The notes beneath the pieces were generated by a model that was not told the origin of the DNA, ran no database searches, and was given only the letters and a program-made list of their open reading frames with translations. A stretch of 64,000 nucleotides of DNA from Rhabdophis nuchalis (taxonomy: Eukaryota; Chordata; Lepidosauria; Squamata; Natricidae): assembly GCA_039707465.1 (NCBI GenBank), contig CM077643.1, positions 329,223,419 through 329,287,418 of the forward strand, read 5' to 3'. Every line of letters starts with the position of its first letter. Position 1 is the first letter of the stretch. Positions 33,850 to 45,110 of the stretch are shown piece by piece. The position numbers and the translations under genes are program-made.

Positions 33850-35545
33850 GTCATGACGGGAGGAGCCAGTGTCGCATCGACAAAAGGTGAGGTCTCGATG
33901 ATCCAAGACCTCCATTGACACTTTTGCCGCTGATCGGTCCGTTTGGACCTAAACCATCTCAGAGGGACAGCGACTAGGAAGACAAAGCCTTGCTGGTCAC
34001 AGGGACACTGCAAAGTCCCTGTTTGACCCAAGGGGAGTGCTTCTGCTAGGCGGCAAATAGGCAGCCCCCAGGCTGACAAAGATGGGGCAGCTCCAGGAGG
34101 AATCTGTAAGAAGAAAGTAAGTCCATCTGGAAAGGTATTTTTCTTTTTTTTAAAAATACTGTGCCCAAAGAAACTTTTTTTTTAAAGTAAAACCAAATCC
34201 TTTAAGCAAAAGAAATAAGCAGCGGAATTAACCTACTTTGGATTGATCTGGAAAGGTTTTTTCTTTTCTTTTTCCTTGTAATTGTGGATTGAAATGCTTC
34301 TATCAGCCTTTTTTTTCTTCCTTTTAAAGTGAATGCATTATTTCCTCTTCTTCTGTTTTTAGCTACTCTATTTTTTGAGCCTTGGACTAAAGCCTTATTT
34401 TTACTTTTATAATTCTTCTTATGACTTGCTACTAAAATTCCAATAGGAACTTTATTTTTTATTTTTTATTATAACAAAGAGAGATACGTTAGAAAGTGAA
34501 AAGTAGCAACACTGCCACTCGGAGGTTAGAGGCCGAACCTGTTGAGACAATGTATTTTTTTCTTTTTGGAGATTATTGACTACTCGAGTGAAGGGTTTAT
34601 AATTTGTTTATAGAAACTGATAAAGACTCAAAAGCATGAATTGTTTTTTACAGGTGCTCTTTGAAAATTGTTTAGTCAAAGGAAGGAAAAGAGGGGGGGA
34701 CACAGAACCCTTCTCCTTTGAAGAGTACAAACAGAACCTGTGACTTAAATTAATTTGAAAAGAAAGGATAAAATAGGCCTTAGACCAGGGTGGCAGTGGG
34801 GATTAATTTCTTTCTTTCTTTTTTTGGTAACATGATTCAATACCCAGATGAGGATACTTTGGAATACCAACATTTTTTGGCTGGAATTTTAAACCTTTTG
34901 GAAGGATATAGAAGAATCGATATGAAACTGAAATAACTGATGCTTATTACATCAAAATATGAAGAGATGGAGGCCCCAAATATTAAAGAGAAGGAAGAAG
35001 ATGTAGAAGATAAAGAGATACTCCTCTCAGTTGAAGATAAAGATAAGATAACAGAGGATTTTCCTAATGGACCAAAGGTGGGAAAAAGCAGAAAGATGGG
35101 AATTTTGAAAAGGGAACCTGAAGAATTTGAGCTTCATCTTGGTCTCTAAGAAGAAGAGGGGGGGAAAAGAATTGATGATGGATGTAAGAGGATAAATTCT
35201 TCCAGAAGCACGTCTGACAACCAAAGCAAAACAACTTTTAATAACAGAAGGAGGGCAACGATACTATCTGAGAGTTGTTTTGAACAGTAAAGTGCGTAAA
35301 GACATTTATAAGAACTACAAAGGAGAACCAAAAAAGACTGAAGCCACAAATGGCAAGAGAGATAAGACTGCTTCGCTATTTGAAAGACACTGGTTGATAA
35401 TGAAAGCTGATAGTAAAAGATTAGTCACCCCTTGATGATTAATAAGTAGAAATTTAGTAATTTTAGATTGTTTTAGATTGCTTTTGAAGGATTATTAGTT
35501 AATAAATATTTAGTTAGAAAAAGAGTAATGAAATAATAATGGTTT
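33850..35545 (+). mobile_element. Putative L1-type retroelement remnant (5' UTR plus ORF-like segment)
   Basis: The segment starts ACGGGAGGAGCCAGTGTCGC, reminiscent of L1 5' ends (GGGAGGAGCCAAG). It is CpG-richer to about 34080, then AT-rich. A 69-codon acidic frame (34940-35149, with EMEAPNIKEKEEDVEDKE) is followed by a Lys/Arg-rich stretch with stops and a tail ending AGTTAATAAATATTTAGTTA. No reverse-transcriptase motif and no target duplication are found. It could be another L1 subfamily's 5' UTR and damaged ORF1, or something unrelated. Confidence 0.35.
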
Positions 35546-35984
35546 CCTTTCTCATTTAAGTAGGAACCTATTTGCCATCATCTTTCCAGTTTCTATCAGA
35601 TATATTTTAAACTCAAGCATGTAGTAGTAGTAGATTATCAAAACTGCCTTTGTCAAATATTTCTTAAACATCCTGCTACTTTAGATTAATTGAAATAATT
35701 AATTTATTCATTCTTAATAATACATATATTTTTCTTTCTTTCCTGCATTTCATGTATGATACATTGCACTGAGTGCCAAGAACTTGCTACTCTCTACAAT
35801 GCATATAACACATTGCAAATATTAAGAAAGAAATAATAATTCTTCCCTTATCTGTTATTGTTGATGCTTTCACCAACATGTTTGTGGTGGTGTTAAAAGC
35901 TTTATCCAGTTTGGTGCTTTCAAAATGCATTAGAGCACAACTCTATTTCCTGCAAGTAGGTTGGGGACGATGTTATATTCCATC

Positions 35985-36175
35985 ACTGATGTAGTAGAAG
36001 CAGAACATAGGCTGGGGAGACCTTGTTTGACATTCCCACTCAGCCATAGACTGGACTGTTCTGGACTGATTATTACCTCAGCCAAACCAATTCACAGGGC
36101 TGTGGTGAGCATAATATTACAAGAAATTCCCAAATAAATTCCCCATAAAAATCTGCCTTGAGCTCCCAGATTTGC
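35985..36175 (+). mobile_element. CORE/MIR-like SINE, copy 2
   Basis: CATTCCCACTCAGCCATAGA, CTGGACTGATTATTACCTCA, GCCAAACCAATTCACAGGGC, TGTGGTGAGCATAATA follow the CORE-SINE order (GACCTTGGGC...CTCA...CTACCTCACAGGGTTGTTGTGAGGAT). It is in the direction opposite to the copies at 13066 and 52726. Confidence 0.65.
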
Positions 36176-36769
36176 ATGTTGGGATGTGTTGGTTTTCAAA
36201 TTTGTTGCATTGTCATAGAAAAGAAACTGCATATTAGAACATAATGTAAGCAGTTCAAGTACCAGTTCTCGCAGTAGCCAGCCAATTGTATTACAATTAT
36301 TTTTTGTTTAATGATTCCTTCATTATGAGAAATGGTTTGTTTCTCTAAGCTCTTAGGAAACTGCATTACTAATTTAGAGTCTGAGCCAAGATTTCCTGTA
36401 CCAAAATCTAACACCTTTTGATGCTTTTGTGCTTTTCTTTTTAGCCCAAAGGCAATATCTTAAGTCTATTGATACTAGGAAGAACTATTCTAGACCCACT
36501 TTAAGGTAAAACTCTAGAGAAACCAGGCCTCCTGCTTCAGAGGCACATCATCTCACAAGCAAAACATAATTCTTAAAAAAAAACAGGGAAAAATAGCAAG
36601 CATTTCTTTTGTTGGTTTTGTTGTTGTAATCACAGGCAAAAACAATCAAGGTTGGAGAAACTAAACATATACTGCTGCTGAGATACTGTCTTAAAAGAAT
36701 CTTCCATTGAATGTTATAAAGAAGAAGATAAGTCTAGGCCAGATCTAATAATATAGCAGATGTTATGAG
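36176..36769. other. Unrecognised DNA
   Basis: Nothing recognised. Confidence 0.5.
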
Positions 36770-37000
36770 CTTTGATGATGCAGTGGTTAGAGTGCAGTAC
36801 TGCAAGCTACTTCTGCTGCCTGCAGCTGCCTGCAATTTGGCAGTTCAAATTCCACTAGGCTCAAGTTTGACTCAGCCTTCCATCCTTCCGAGGTGGTAAA
36901 ATGAGGATTCAAATTATTGAGGGTAATAGACTGACTCTGTAAACCGCTTAGAGAGGGCTGCAAACACACTGTAAAGCAGTATGTAAGTGCTATTGCTATT
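36770..37000 (+). mobile_element. tRNA-derived SINE (squamate type), near complete
   Basis: The head GATGCAGTGGTTAGAGTGCA matches a tRNA A box, and GGCAGTTCAAATTCC the B box, giving an internal RNA polymerase III promoter. The body has TGACTCAGCCTTCCATCCTT and CCGAGGTGGTAAAATGAGGA. The tail TGTAAACCGCTTAGAGAGGG ends in GTGCTATTGCTATT. The same head recurs at 56560. Confidence 0.85.
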
Positions 37001-37764
37001 ACACAGATATCCTAAGATCCTATTAAACATAAAACTGAGCTCGGATAAATAAAATAAACAGAGTAAAGATCTTGAATAGCACACAGAAAATAAAAATAAC
37101 CTTCATGAAATGCTTGATCTTTAGAAACAGAAATCCCTTTCTGATTTAATGTTGTCTTGTACTTAGTTTTGGGGGTTCTGAAAATTGAAAACTTAAATAT
37201 GGGGATGAAGGGGCCTCTCTTTTCCTCTTTCTTCCTTGGTTCCATTCCACTTAAAGTTCTTCTTGATTTCAACTCAACAATTTTTTATTTAGACAGAGAG
37301 GGCCTGTCTGCACAAGTCACATTCAGAGGCACTTCTGCTCAGCGGACCATAGTGACAAATTTCACATTGCACTTTAAGCCATTAAGATAGGATGCATCAC
37401 ATACATTAAAGATAGTTTATGTGAGTATAAAGAGCCACTCAACTATAATTGTATCCATTACTGCATCATTCTATAACAAAGCTTCATTGAATCTTTTGCT
37501 ATGACTGTAATCCAGGAATATTAAAGTAATCAATCAAAATTTGTTTGGAACATATAGTAGGCTTTGCCACATGCAAGAACATTTGCTTTTGTGCTCATTA
37601 GCAATTCATTCAAACCAGAAGCCAAATGCCAGACTTCTCAGAAGGGCTGATTATTATGCTTGATGAAAGTATAAACCTAACAGATTTTGTTTCCATGAGT
37701 CATTAATATTAAAGTCATTAATGCTTACTCTACTGCTATTTTTTCTACAATAATGAGAGAAGTT
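37001..37764. other. Unrecognised DNA
   Basis: Nothing recognised. Confidence 0.5.
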
Positions 37765-37850
37765 GGGAAATGGTATATGGTCTCCTGCTTGATCAGGGGA
37801 TTGGAATAGAAAACCTCCAAGATCCCTTCCAACTCTGTTATTCTGTTAAA
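37765..37850 (+). mobile_element. CR1 LINE 3' UTR fragment
   Basis: AAATGGTATATGGTCTCCTG, CTTGATCAGGGGATTGGAAT, AAAACCTCCAAGATCCCTTC CR1 3'-end words only. Confidence 0.8.
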
Positions 37851-37889
37851 ATGCTCATACATCTTCAAGCATGTTTGTATCTTCCTACA

Positions 37890-38275
37890 GTGTATGTTAG
37901 GCTCAGTGGCTAAGATGCTGAGCTTGTCGATCAGCTTGTTGATCAGAAAGGTTTGGCGTTTCGAATCCCTGGTGCCACATAATGGAATGAGCTCCCGTTA
38001 CCTGTCCCAGCTTCTGCCAACCTAGAAGTTTGAAAGCATGTAAAAATGCAAGTAGAAAAATAGGGACCATTTTGGTGGGAAGATAACAGTGTGCCATGCG
38101 CCTTCAGCATTTAGTCATGCTGGCCACATGACCACAGAGGTTGACTCATTCTTCTGAGATTGATAAAATGAAAACTCAGATTGTTGGGGGCAATATGCTG
38201 ATGTTGTAAACCACCCCGAGAGTGCTGTAAAACACTATGGGGTGGCATATAAGTCTAGGTGCTATTGCTATTGGT
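37890..38275 (+). mobile_element. tRNA-derived SINE, second head type, with shared tail
   Basis: A different head, TAGGCTCAGTGGCTAAGATG (A box) with TTTCGAATCCCTGGTGCC (B box). Then comes the distinctive body AGCTCCCGTTACCTGTCCCA, CTTCTGCCAACCTAG and ATGCAAGTAGAAAAATAGGG, ending with the same tail as the other SINE (GGGGCAATATGCTGATGTTG, TAAACC, GTGCTATTGCTATT). Dimeric or recombinant structure. Confidence 0.85.
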
Positions 38276-38284
38276 GGTATACTT

Positions 38285-38460
38285 CAGTGGTGGGTTTCAA
38301 ATTTTTTAGAACTTACTCTCTAGGTGTGGCCTATTTTGTGGGCATGGCTTGGCAGTCATGTGACATGGTGGGAGTGGCCACCTTTTAAAATGTGGTGAAA
38401 CTCATTTAACAACGCTTTTGCTTAGCAACCAAAATTTTGGACTCAATTGTGATGATAAAT

Positions 38461-38511
<51 letters not shown>

Positions 38512-38693
38512 CTCTCTTTCTTCCTTCCTTCATTCCTTCCTTCCTTCCTTTCCTTTCCTTCCCGTTGGGTCACTGGCAGCAGCGGGCCAGATTTACTTCC
38601 AGGTATGCCAGTGGAACCCCCCTCTCACCGGTTCTCTAAATTTCACCAACCGGTTCTCGTGAGTAGGTGCGAGCCTGCAGAAACCCACCACTA
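38285..38693 (+). mobile_element. Composite hAT MITE carrying a Tigger piece and (TTTC)n
   Basis: Starts CAGTGGTGGGTTTCA and ends AAACCCACCACTA. It is flanked by GTATACTT (38277-38284) and GTCTACTT (38694-38701), an 8-bp duplication with one mismatch. The interior holds ACTCATTTAACAACGC ... GCAACCAAAATTTTGGACTC, which matches the Tigger-like MITE interior, then a (TTTC)n/(TTCC)n array (38461-38560), then ACCGGTTCTC. The same junction recurs at 63836-64000. Confidence 0.85.
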
Positions 38694-38701
38694 GTCTACT
38701 T

Positions 38702-40731
38702 CCTCACTGTCAGATTTTCAGAGTGTGGAACCCCTAAATGCTTTCTGGGTGTGTTTGTCTACCTCTATACATGGGGCTAGCTGTTTTTTACCCCTTCTAC
38801 TGATTAATTTCCCATCTTTTAGCACCTGTGTCATCCAGTGTTCATGATGGCAAATACATGGATTTCTATATGTTTGTTCGATTGCAACTTTCACTTCTCT
38901 TTCCATTCAAAACAAACAAAATAGTTTGTCCACATTAACAGAGTCCAAGAGAACTTTGAGATAAAACATATATTGTGCAACAGCTAATGCCTGGTTGTCT
39001 AGCTTCTTTTCTATCATATTTCTTACTGCAGAAGATCCATTAACAAGAGCAAAACTGATTTTCTAGTGCTCTTGTTTGTATAAGTGAAGAAAGAAAAACA
39101 CCTGATAAGGGCATATTTTCACAGTAGAAAATCTCTATATGGTTGCTTCTGTTTCTGTCACATTCTTTTTCTCAGTTTCTTAAAAATAGATACAATTCTA
39201 AAATTGCATTAACATCAAAACCCATCTGTGGTAGGAGTTACCATGTAATGGTGAGTTAAATATCTGTAGGAGAAGGAGTGGCAAAGCCTGGGGGTGGCAT
39301 CAAAAGAGGAATCAACCTAGAGTCTTTATGCTGTCACAAATGGACCAAGTCCACCCCCTCTTCAATTCTGTTAACCCTTATCTAGTGCCAAAATAGTGTT
39401 AACCATTAGTTGACTAGATTCCTGTGCAACAAATCACTTTAATTTGATTTTAATGTGTAGTCCTGGTCTTTCAGTACCATTATCACCCCAAATATAATGA
39501 ACTTCAATTTGAATTTAAGTTCAGTAGAAATAATAAAATGGGAAATTAGCTTTTTTAGCACATAGAAAAAGCAATCCTATCAAGTCTTACCCATTTAACT
39601 TTATATTTTATTTTCCATGCTCACCCATTCTCTGGTTGATTGTTTAATACCCATGCCTGGTTTCTTGCTGTTGATTTTTCTATTGTAAAGAATACACAAA
39701 GGATATAGACAAATCACACAGTAGTCCCTTATTTCATCTTTGTGTCCAAAGTGAAATTGTTAGCTAGAGTAAATGTCTTTGAGTTAAATTGAATGATTTA
39801 TAATATTTCATCATCTTCTTCTTCTTCTTCTTTTTCTTACAAAAGATCCAAAGTTGATGATGGCCAAATTCCACTTTTTGGATTCACTTTATGTAGAATT
39901 AGCTCCTTATATAAATCAGGAAAAATGGCAGATGATATAAGTACAGAAAGGAAACCAGAAAATGAACTTCTATTATCTCTTCAGTATTCACTTTGTTTAA
40001 TTAACTTGCTCCTCATTTTTACATAATAGTAAATAACTGGAATTTTTTTTAATCTTCTAATTAAATGATATGCTTTTATCCTTCTTGAACTCGATCTACT
40101 TAGTTCTTAGCAATTAAAATGGTACTAAAACATTAAAGAATCTTTTTTTAAAAAAGGAATTGGAAGACTTTGTTTATAGAGTCCTCCCACACCATCTCTT
40201 ACTTCAGTATTATTGTTTTTTAAAATAAAACTTTATTTAAATAAACAGTTCCTCATAAGACATTTTTCCTCATCTCAATGAAAATAAAAGCAAGATTTAT
40301 ACTAATGAAAAAACCCAATGCAGTATGTGTGGAATTTAATGCAGATTCCAGCAGGGAACTCAATTGCCTCATTTCAGGTTTCAAATTCTCACACATTTCT
40401 AGGTGAAAATAGCAATTTAACTCAAGGCCCAGTAGATAATAGCAGATTAAAAGAAGGAATGTAATTCAAAACAGAGTCTCTGGGAAAAGAAAGCTTTCCT
40501 GGGTAGTTTCATTCTCAGTAGAAACACACAGAAGTCAAATCCAGTTCAGAGAACCAAGTTACATTTGCCATTCAGTCCAAAGGTCAAGGCTCAGGAATCA
40601 TGATCACAGGGGCAGGAGCAACACAACAGAACCAAAAATCTTGTCAGTTTCCAATGGAGAAATCTGAATAAGGAGTGCCTCTTAAATCAGGCTGTAAACA
40701 GATGTCTTTACTTAATAGCTACCATATTTTT
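38702..40731. other. Unrecognised AT-rich DNA
   Basis: A (CTT)n run lies at about 39813-39836. The stretch 40330-40730 continues beyond the MITE at 40732-41118 as 41119-41340 and may be an older unclassified repeat that the MITE split. Not assignable. Confidence 0.4.
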
Positions 40732-41118
40732 CAGACTATAAGACTCACCGGAGTATAAGACGCACCATGATTTTGAAGAGGTAAATATATAAAAAAAGTG
40801 TTTGTACTCTGCACGCCTTCCAAACCCTCTGCATGCATCTTTTTTTTGCAAAAAAAAAAAAAGGGGGGGGCATACAGAGCTTAGGGAGGCTTGTACAGTG
40901 CTCCTGGGGTGGACAAAAACGAGTAAAAAACAGGCCATTTTGGCCCATTTATGCTCTCCCTAGCCCCCAGAAGCACTTTGCAAGCCTCCCAAACCCTCTG
41001 CATGTCCATATTTGCAAAGGGAGCAGGGTTTCAGTAAGCCAAAAATCCTTATTCAGTGTATAAGATGCACCCTCTTTTTTGAGGGAAAAGGGTGCGTCTT
41101 ATACTCTGAAAAATAGGG
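40732..41118. mobile_element. TA-flanked MITE with 'ATTTTTCAGA-TATAAGAC' termini
   Basis: The left end CCATATTTTTCAGACTATAA, GACTCACC and the right end GGTGCGTCTTATACTCTGAA, AAATAGGG are inverted repeats with a few mismatches. A second internal pair is GTATAAGACGCACC and GTATAAGATGCACC. TA lies on both sides (40730-40731 and 41119-41120), indicating a Tc1/mariner-type target. 387 bp, no coding. Confidence 0.82.
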
Positions 41119-42294
41119 TACTTCCTTGTTTGGCAAGGAGTCTGAGTATCTTTGCTCTGCTCTTTGCTCTACTTTCCCAGGGCTTAGAGGTCATATATAA
41201 TCATCTGACAACTCCAACTATTCCATTGGTGTCCATATTTGATCAGACTCAGACTCATCTCCTGAGGCCAACAATCTACAGTTCAAACAGAGAATCTTCA
41301 GAGTCACAGTCTGAATCTTGGGCCATGACACCATGCTGACCTCTCAATACTGGAATAATCATCTTTCATACAGTATCTATATAATATTTGGGGCATACTT
41401 AAAAATTGATGAATGGTTGTAATAAGGAGAGGTTTACAAGAAATTTCAGTAGACACTACACTGATCTATTGCACTTCCAGTATGTGCATCTAGTTTCAAA
41501 CCATGACTCATTGCTGTACAATAGAGAAACAGGCATCTGTGCTAATGTAAAGAAGTTTTCAGCCTTTTAATAAAAGGAGGGCACATTTGGCATTCTCAGA
41601 GTAGGAGCAATTAGTAATTAGAATGGCTGAATTAGTATATACATCAGTGATAAGCCAGGATCCTTGCAGAATCCTTGCCTATAGCTTTGCATAAGCTCAT
41701 TAGAACTTATTTGGCAATGGTTCCAGCCATATACATCTCTATAATGCCTATCAGTATGCCTGCAAATTCCACTCTTGTCAAGCTCTTTGTCTCACCCGAA
41801 TTTTAAAACGTTTTTTGTTAATGAAAAAAATGGAAGCTGGGATGCTGCAAATTAAGTTTCTGACTCCTCTTGTTTTCTAAATGCCTCTTAGAAAATAAGT
41901 GTCTAATGTTTTTAGGAAATGTGGTGATGTTTCCAGGAGGGAAAAAGACAATGGTAGGAAAAGGTTGTAGGAAACATACTGTGAGGCTTGTTAGATTGAC
42001 TGCTAATGCATTTGAAAATGTCTATGATGTATTTGTTAAGGTAATAGCAAATATGTTCCGTAGCATAAAAATGCTGTTTGTCATGGGTCTTAATACAAAG
42101 TGATGCATCTGGGAATCGTCCCCCTAAATATAATATGCTTTATTTCTTTAATGAAAAATCAGAATGTATCAGATATGTCTTAAACCATTCTAAAATTTGC
42201 TCCATTCTATTGTTTTATCATTATTCCATTTAATCCAAGAAGAACTTCAGAAAAACTGAAAAAGCTTCTTAGAGAAGTGAAACATTTTCAAAAA
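41119..42294. other. Unrecognised DNA
   Basis: Nothing firmly recognised. The 77-codon frame at 41870-42103 shows no motif. Confidence 0.45.
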
Positions 42295-42296
42295 AT

Positions 42297-42345
42297 AAAA
42301 AACAAGTCCAGTTGCCTTTTGGAAAAAGCAACTTTGGGATAAGCA
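42297..42345. mobile_element. Foldback element half (third copy)
   Basis: AAAACAAGTCCAGTTGCCTT, TTGGAAAAAGCAACTTTGGG matches the right arms at 4251 and 54853. The left arm is not seen. Confidence 0.55.
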
Positions 42346-42869
42346 TGTTCTGGATGATTGAGAATCTTGATATGTATGCAAAAGACTTATTAACTTACAG
42401 AATTGAATTATTCTAATCATCCTTTATTATTCTAAATTGTTTATTTTAAAAACATAGTAAATAAATTTAGTTTCTTCCTGTAATTCTTGAAGTTCTTAGA
42501 AAAGCCTGATTGATAAAATAACGTAACTCAATTTCATCTGTTTTGCCTGATTCCACTTTGTCAAGTCTACAAATTTTCCTAAAATGCTTATTTTCTCTTT
42601 CTTGGAAATCATACTTATTTTATTATCCAATAGCTATTAGGAAGGGTCTTTAGTAACAAATGTCTGCAGTGATACTTCTCATACTATTGTTGCAAAAGAT
42701 GCTAGTGAGGTTTTTAATTAAACTGAGACCTAGTCATGCCACAGAATAAACAAGACAAGATTAGAAACAGGCAGGTCTTTTGGCGAACTGATTTGAAACT
42801 GTTGGAGTCGGGGTAAGAAAACATTCACAAAATAAGGTGCGGTAGAAGTTCAGCTAGAAATTGAGATCA
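42346..42869. other. Unrecognised DNA
   Basis: Nothing recognised. Confidence 0.5.
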
Positions 42870-43480
42870 AGCAGGGGTACAGATGATGAGACAAATCTGC
42901 GCCTCTTTCAGTCAGGTTTCAGGTCTAGATATGGAATGGAAATGGCATTGTTCACATGCTTGAAAGATCTCTGGTAGAAACAGAATGGTGATAATGCTCT
43001 TTTTGATTGTCAAAGGCTTTGGCAGCTTTCAATACCATTGACCATGGTTGCAGGTCATGGGCCTAGTTTTGTGTTGGTTCACTTCCTTCCTCTGGGACCA
43101 ATTCCAATTGGTGTTGATAGAAAGCAAGAGGTCCAGCCTGTGGCCCATTCTTTATGGGGCGCTTCAGGGTTTTGTGTTCTCTCTGCTTCATTTTGACATC
43201 CACAAGAAGATGCTGGGTGACAGCATCCATCTCCATGGAATGAGGTATCACCAATATGCTAACATTACCTAGTTGTATATCTCTGTCCTTGGCATCTTTT
43301 TCATGGTGCATGAACTCCATGGCAACCAAGATAGGGAACAACAGGCTCTGAAAAGTCTGGTAAAATGAAGTGGCCATGTGTAGGAAGTCCTTTGTATCCA
43401 GGATCTTACCATACTTAGGAATGGTGTTACACTGCCCCAGATGGACTAAGTGCATGATCTAGAGGTTCTCCTGGACCTAT
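42870..43480 (+). mobile_element. Old L2-group LINE, reverse-transcriptase part (5' half of split copy)
   Basis: Decayed frames give FQSGFRSRYGMEMALF at 42910-42960, TIDHGCR-type text near 43035, then GALQGFVFSLLHFDIHKKM and RYHQYAN at 43155-43270. These parallel PQGSVLSPLLFNIYMK and FHQYADD of the copy at 18956; YADD has decayed to YANI. It is interrupted by a CR1 at 43485-44455 and resumes after it. Confidence 0.7.
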
Positions 43481-43484
43481 GACC

Positions 43485-44453
43485 TATACAATACAATACA
43501 ATAGCAGAGTTGGAAGGGACCTTGTAGGTCTTCTAGTCCAACCCCCTGCGTGGGCAGGAACCTTATACCATTTCAGACAAATGGCTATCTAACATCTTTT
43601 TAAAGACTTCCAGGGTTGGGGCATTCACAACTTCTGGAGGCAAGCTGTTCCAGAGGTTAATTGTTCTTACTGTCAGGAAATTTCTCCTTAGTTCTAAGTT
43701 GCTTCTCTCCTTGATTAGTTTCCACCCGTTGCTTCTTGTCCTGCCCCCAGGTGCCTTGGAGAATAGTTTGATTCCCTCTTCTTTGTGGCACCCTCTGAGA
43801 TATCGGAACACTGCTATCATGTCTCCCCTGGTCCTTCTCTTCATCAAGCTAGACATACCCAGCTCCTGCAGCCGTTCTTCATATGTCTTAGTCTCCAGTC
43901 CCCTAATCATCTTGGTTGCTCTTCTCTGCACTCTTTCCAGAGTCTCTACATCTTTTCTACATCGTGGCGACCAAAACTGTATGCAGTATTCCAAGTGTGG
44001 CCTTACCAAGGCACCATACAGTGGCATTAACACTTCACGTGATCTAGATTCTATCCCTCTGTTTATGCAGCCTAGAACTGTGTTGGCTTTTTTGGCAGCT
44101 GCTGCACACTGCTGGCTCATATTTAAATGGTTGTCCACTAGGATTCCAAGATCCCTCTCACAGTTGCTACTATTGAGCAAGGTACCACCTATACTGTACT
44201 TGTGCATTTGGTTTTTCTTGCCTATATGTAGGACCTTACTTTTTTCACAATTGAATTTCATTTTATTAGATAGTGCCCAATGTTCAAGTTTGTCTAGATC
44301 CTTCTGTATCTTAAGCCTATCTTCTGGAGTGTTGGCTATTCCTGCCAGCTTGGTGTCGTCTGCAAATTTGATGAGTTCCCCATTTATCCCCTGGAGGAGC
44401 AGGTAGCAGTCATGACTAGGAGGACTTTTGCTCAACTTTATGTCAGGAGACAA
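43485..44453 (-). mobile_element. CR1 LINE with 296-codon open ORF2 segment
   Basis: Young-looking 5'-truncated CR1. On the plus strand it starts with (AATAC)n tail units and AGCAGAGTTGGAAGGGACCT. The minus frame is open from about 44440 to 43563 without a stop. It contains the catalytic FADDTKLAGI box, GKDLDKLEHWALSNKMKF-type text, SIGGTLLNSSNCERDLGIL and RPHLEYCIQFWSPRC, then the usual C-terminus ending FKKMLDSHLSEMV. Inserted into the L2-group LINE. Confidence 0.93.
43563..44440 (-). pseudogene. CR1 ORF2 reverse-transcriptase C-terminal half, open but 5' truncated
   Basis: Reverse-transcriptase palm (FADDTKL, about 30 codons in), thumb and the C-terminal domain of CR1 ORF2. In full elements this protein also has an N-terminal endonuclease and the finger/palm region, which are absent here. 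The first codons of the open frame belong to the flanking L2 remnant, so the apparent ATG is not genuine. The frame being unbroken over nearly 300 codons implies a recent insertion. Confidence 0.85.
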
Positions 44454-44455
44454 TT

Positions 44456-45110
44456 ATGCCCTTTCCTTGCTCAAGAAACACTTCTAGCAGACACTCAGGC
44501 ATTGTCATCTCCCTTATCAACTACTGCAAGTATTATCCAGAAGCTGCAGTTGGTTCAGAATGCAATGGCATGAGCAGTTCTAGGTATCCCTTGGATTGTC
44601 CATGTAACATTTCTGCCACACAAACTACATTGGGTGCCAATTTACTTCCAGGTTCAATTCAAGGTAATTATTACCTTTAAAGCCCTTCAAGGTATGGAAC
44701 CAAGCTACCTGAGAAACTATCTTGTCCCAATTACATCAACTTGTCCCACCTAGTAAGGTAGGGAGGGCATGCTGCAGATGGATAGGTTAAAGAATTTTGA
44801 CTTTTGAGATCTAGGAAGAGTATCTTCTCTGCCCCTGACCCCGTTGTTTGTAACATCTTATTTCAAGAGGTGAAGTTAGTCCCCATTCTTCTGACCTTCA
44901 GAAAAATGTTAGGAGCTGGCTCTGCCAATTAGCATGGTGGTCTAAGAATGATATACAATGTTGGAGGGGGCCAGTGATGTGAGAGTGCTCCCTGTGCCCT
45001 TTTAAACATATCTTAATTTTAATTCTATTTTTAATTCTCCTTTAACTGTGATGCATTTATGCACCTTTTGTGTTTTTATTGTAAACTGCCCAAAGTAAAT
45101 AAAAATAGAT
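44456..45110 (+). mobile_element. Old L2-group LINE, 3' half of split copy
   Basis: Continues from 43480: QKLQLVQNAMA-type text near 44540, ACAAACTACATTGGGTGCCA encoding a KLHWVP motif, FKVIITFKALQGMEPSYL-type text, and the 3' end ATTGTAAACTGCCCAAAGTA, AATAAAAATAGA. Frames are broken. Confidence 0.7.

Noticed and set aside
33681..34079. 132-codon minus-strand frame ending in KEGR repeats
   Set aside because: Half is translated (CTTC)n microsatellite; the remainder is antisense to a putative L1-type leader and shows no motif.
34940..35149. Acidic 69-codon frame as a stand-alone host gene
   Set aside because: Its setting (AT-rich tail, multiple stops after it, L1-like leader before it) fits a damaged retroelement better than a gene.
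40330..41340. Possible LTR or other older repeat around the TA-flanked MITE
   Set aside because: The wording feels like a dispersed squamate repeat, but no terminal repeats, primer-binding site or coding motif could be found, so no class is claimed.
43699..44406. 235-codon plus-strand open frame
   Set aside because: Antisense shadow of the intact CR1 ORF2 segment on the minus strand.
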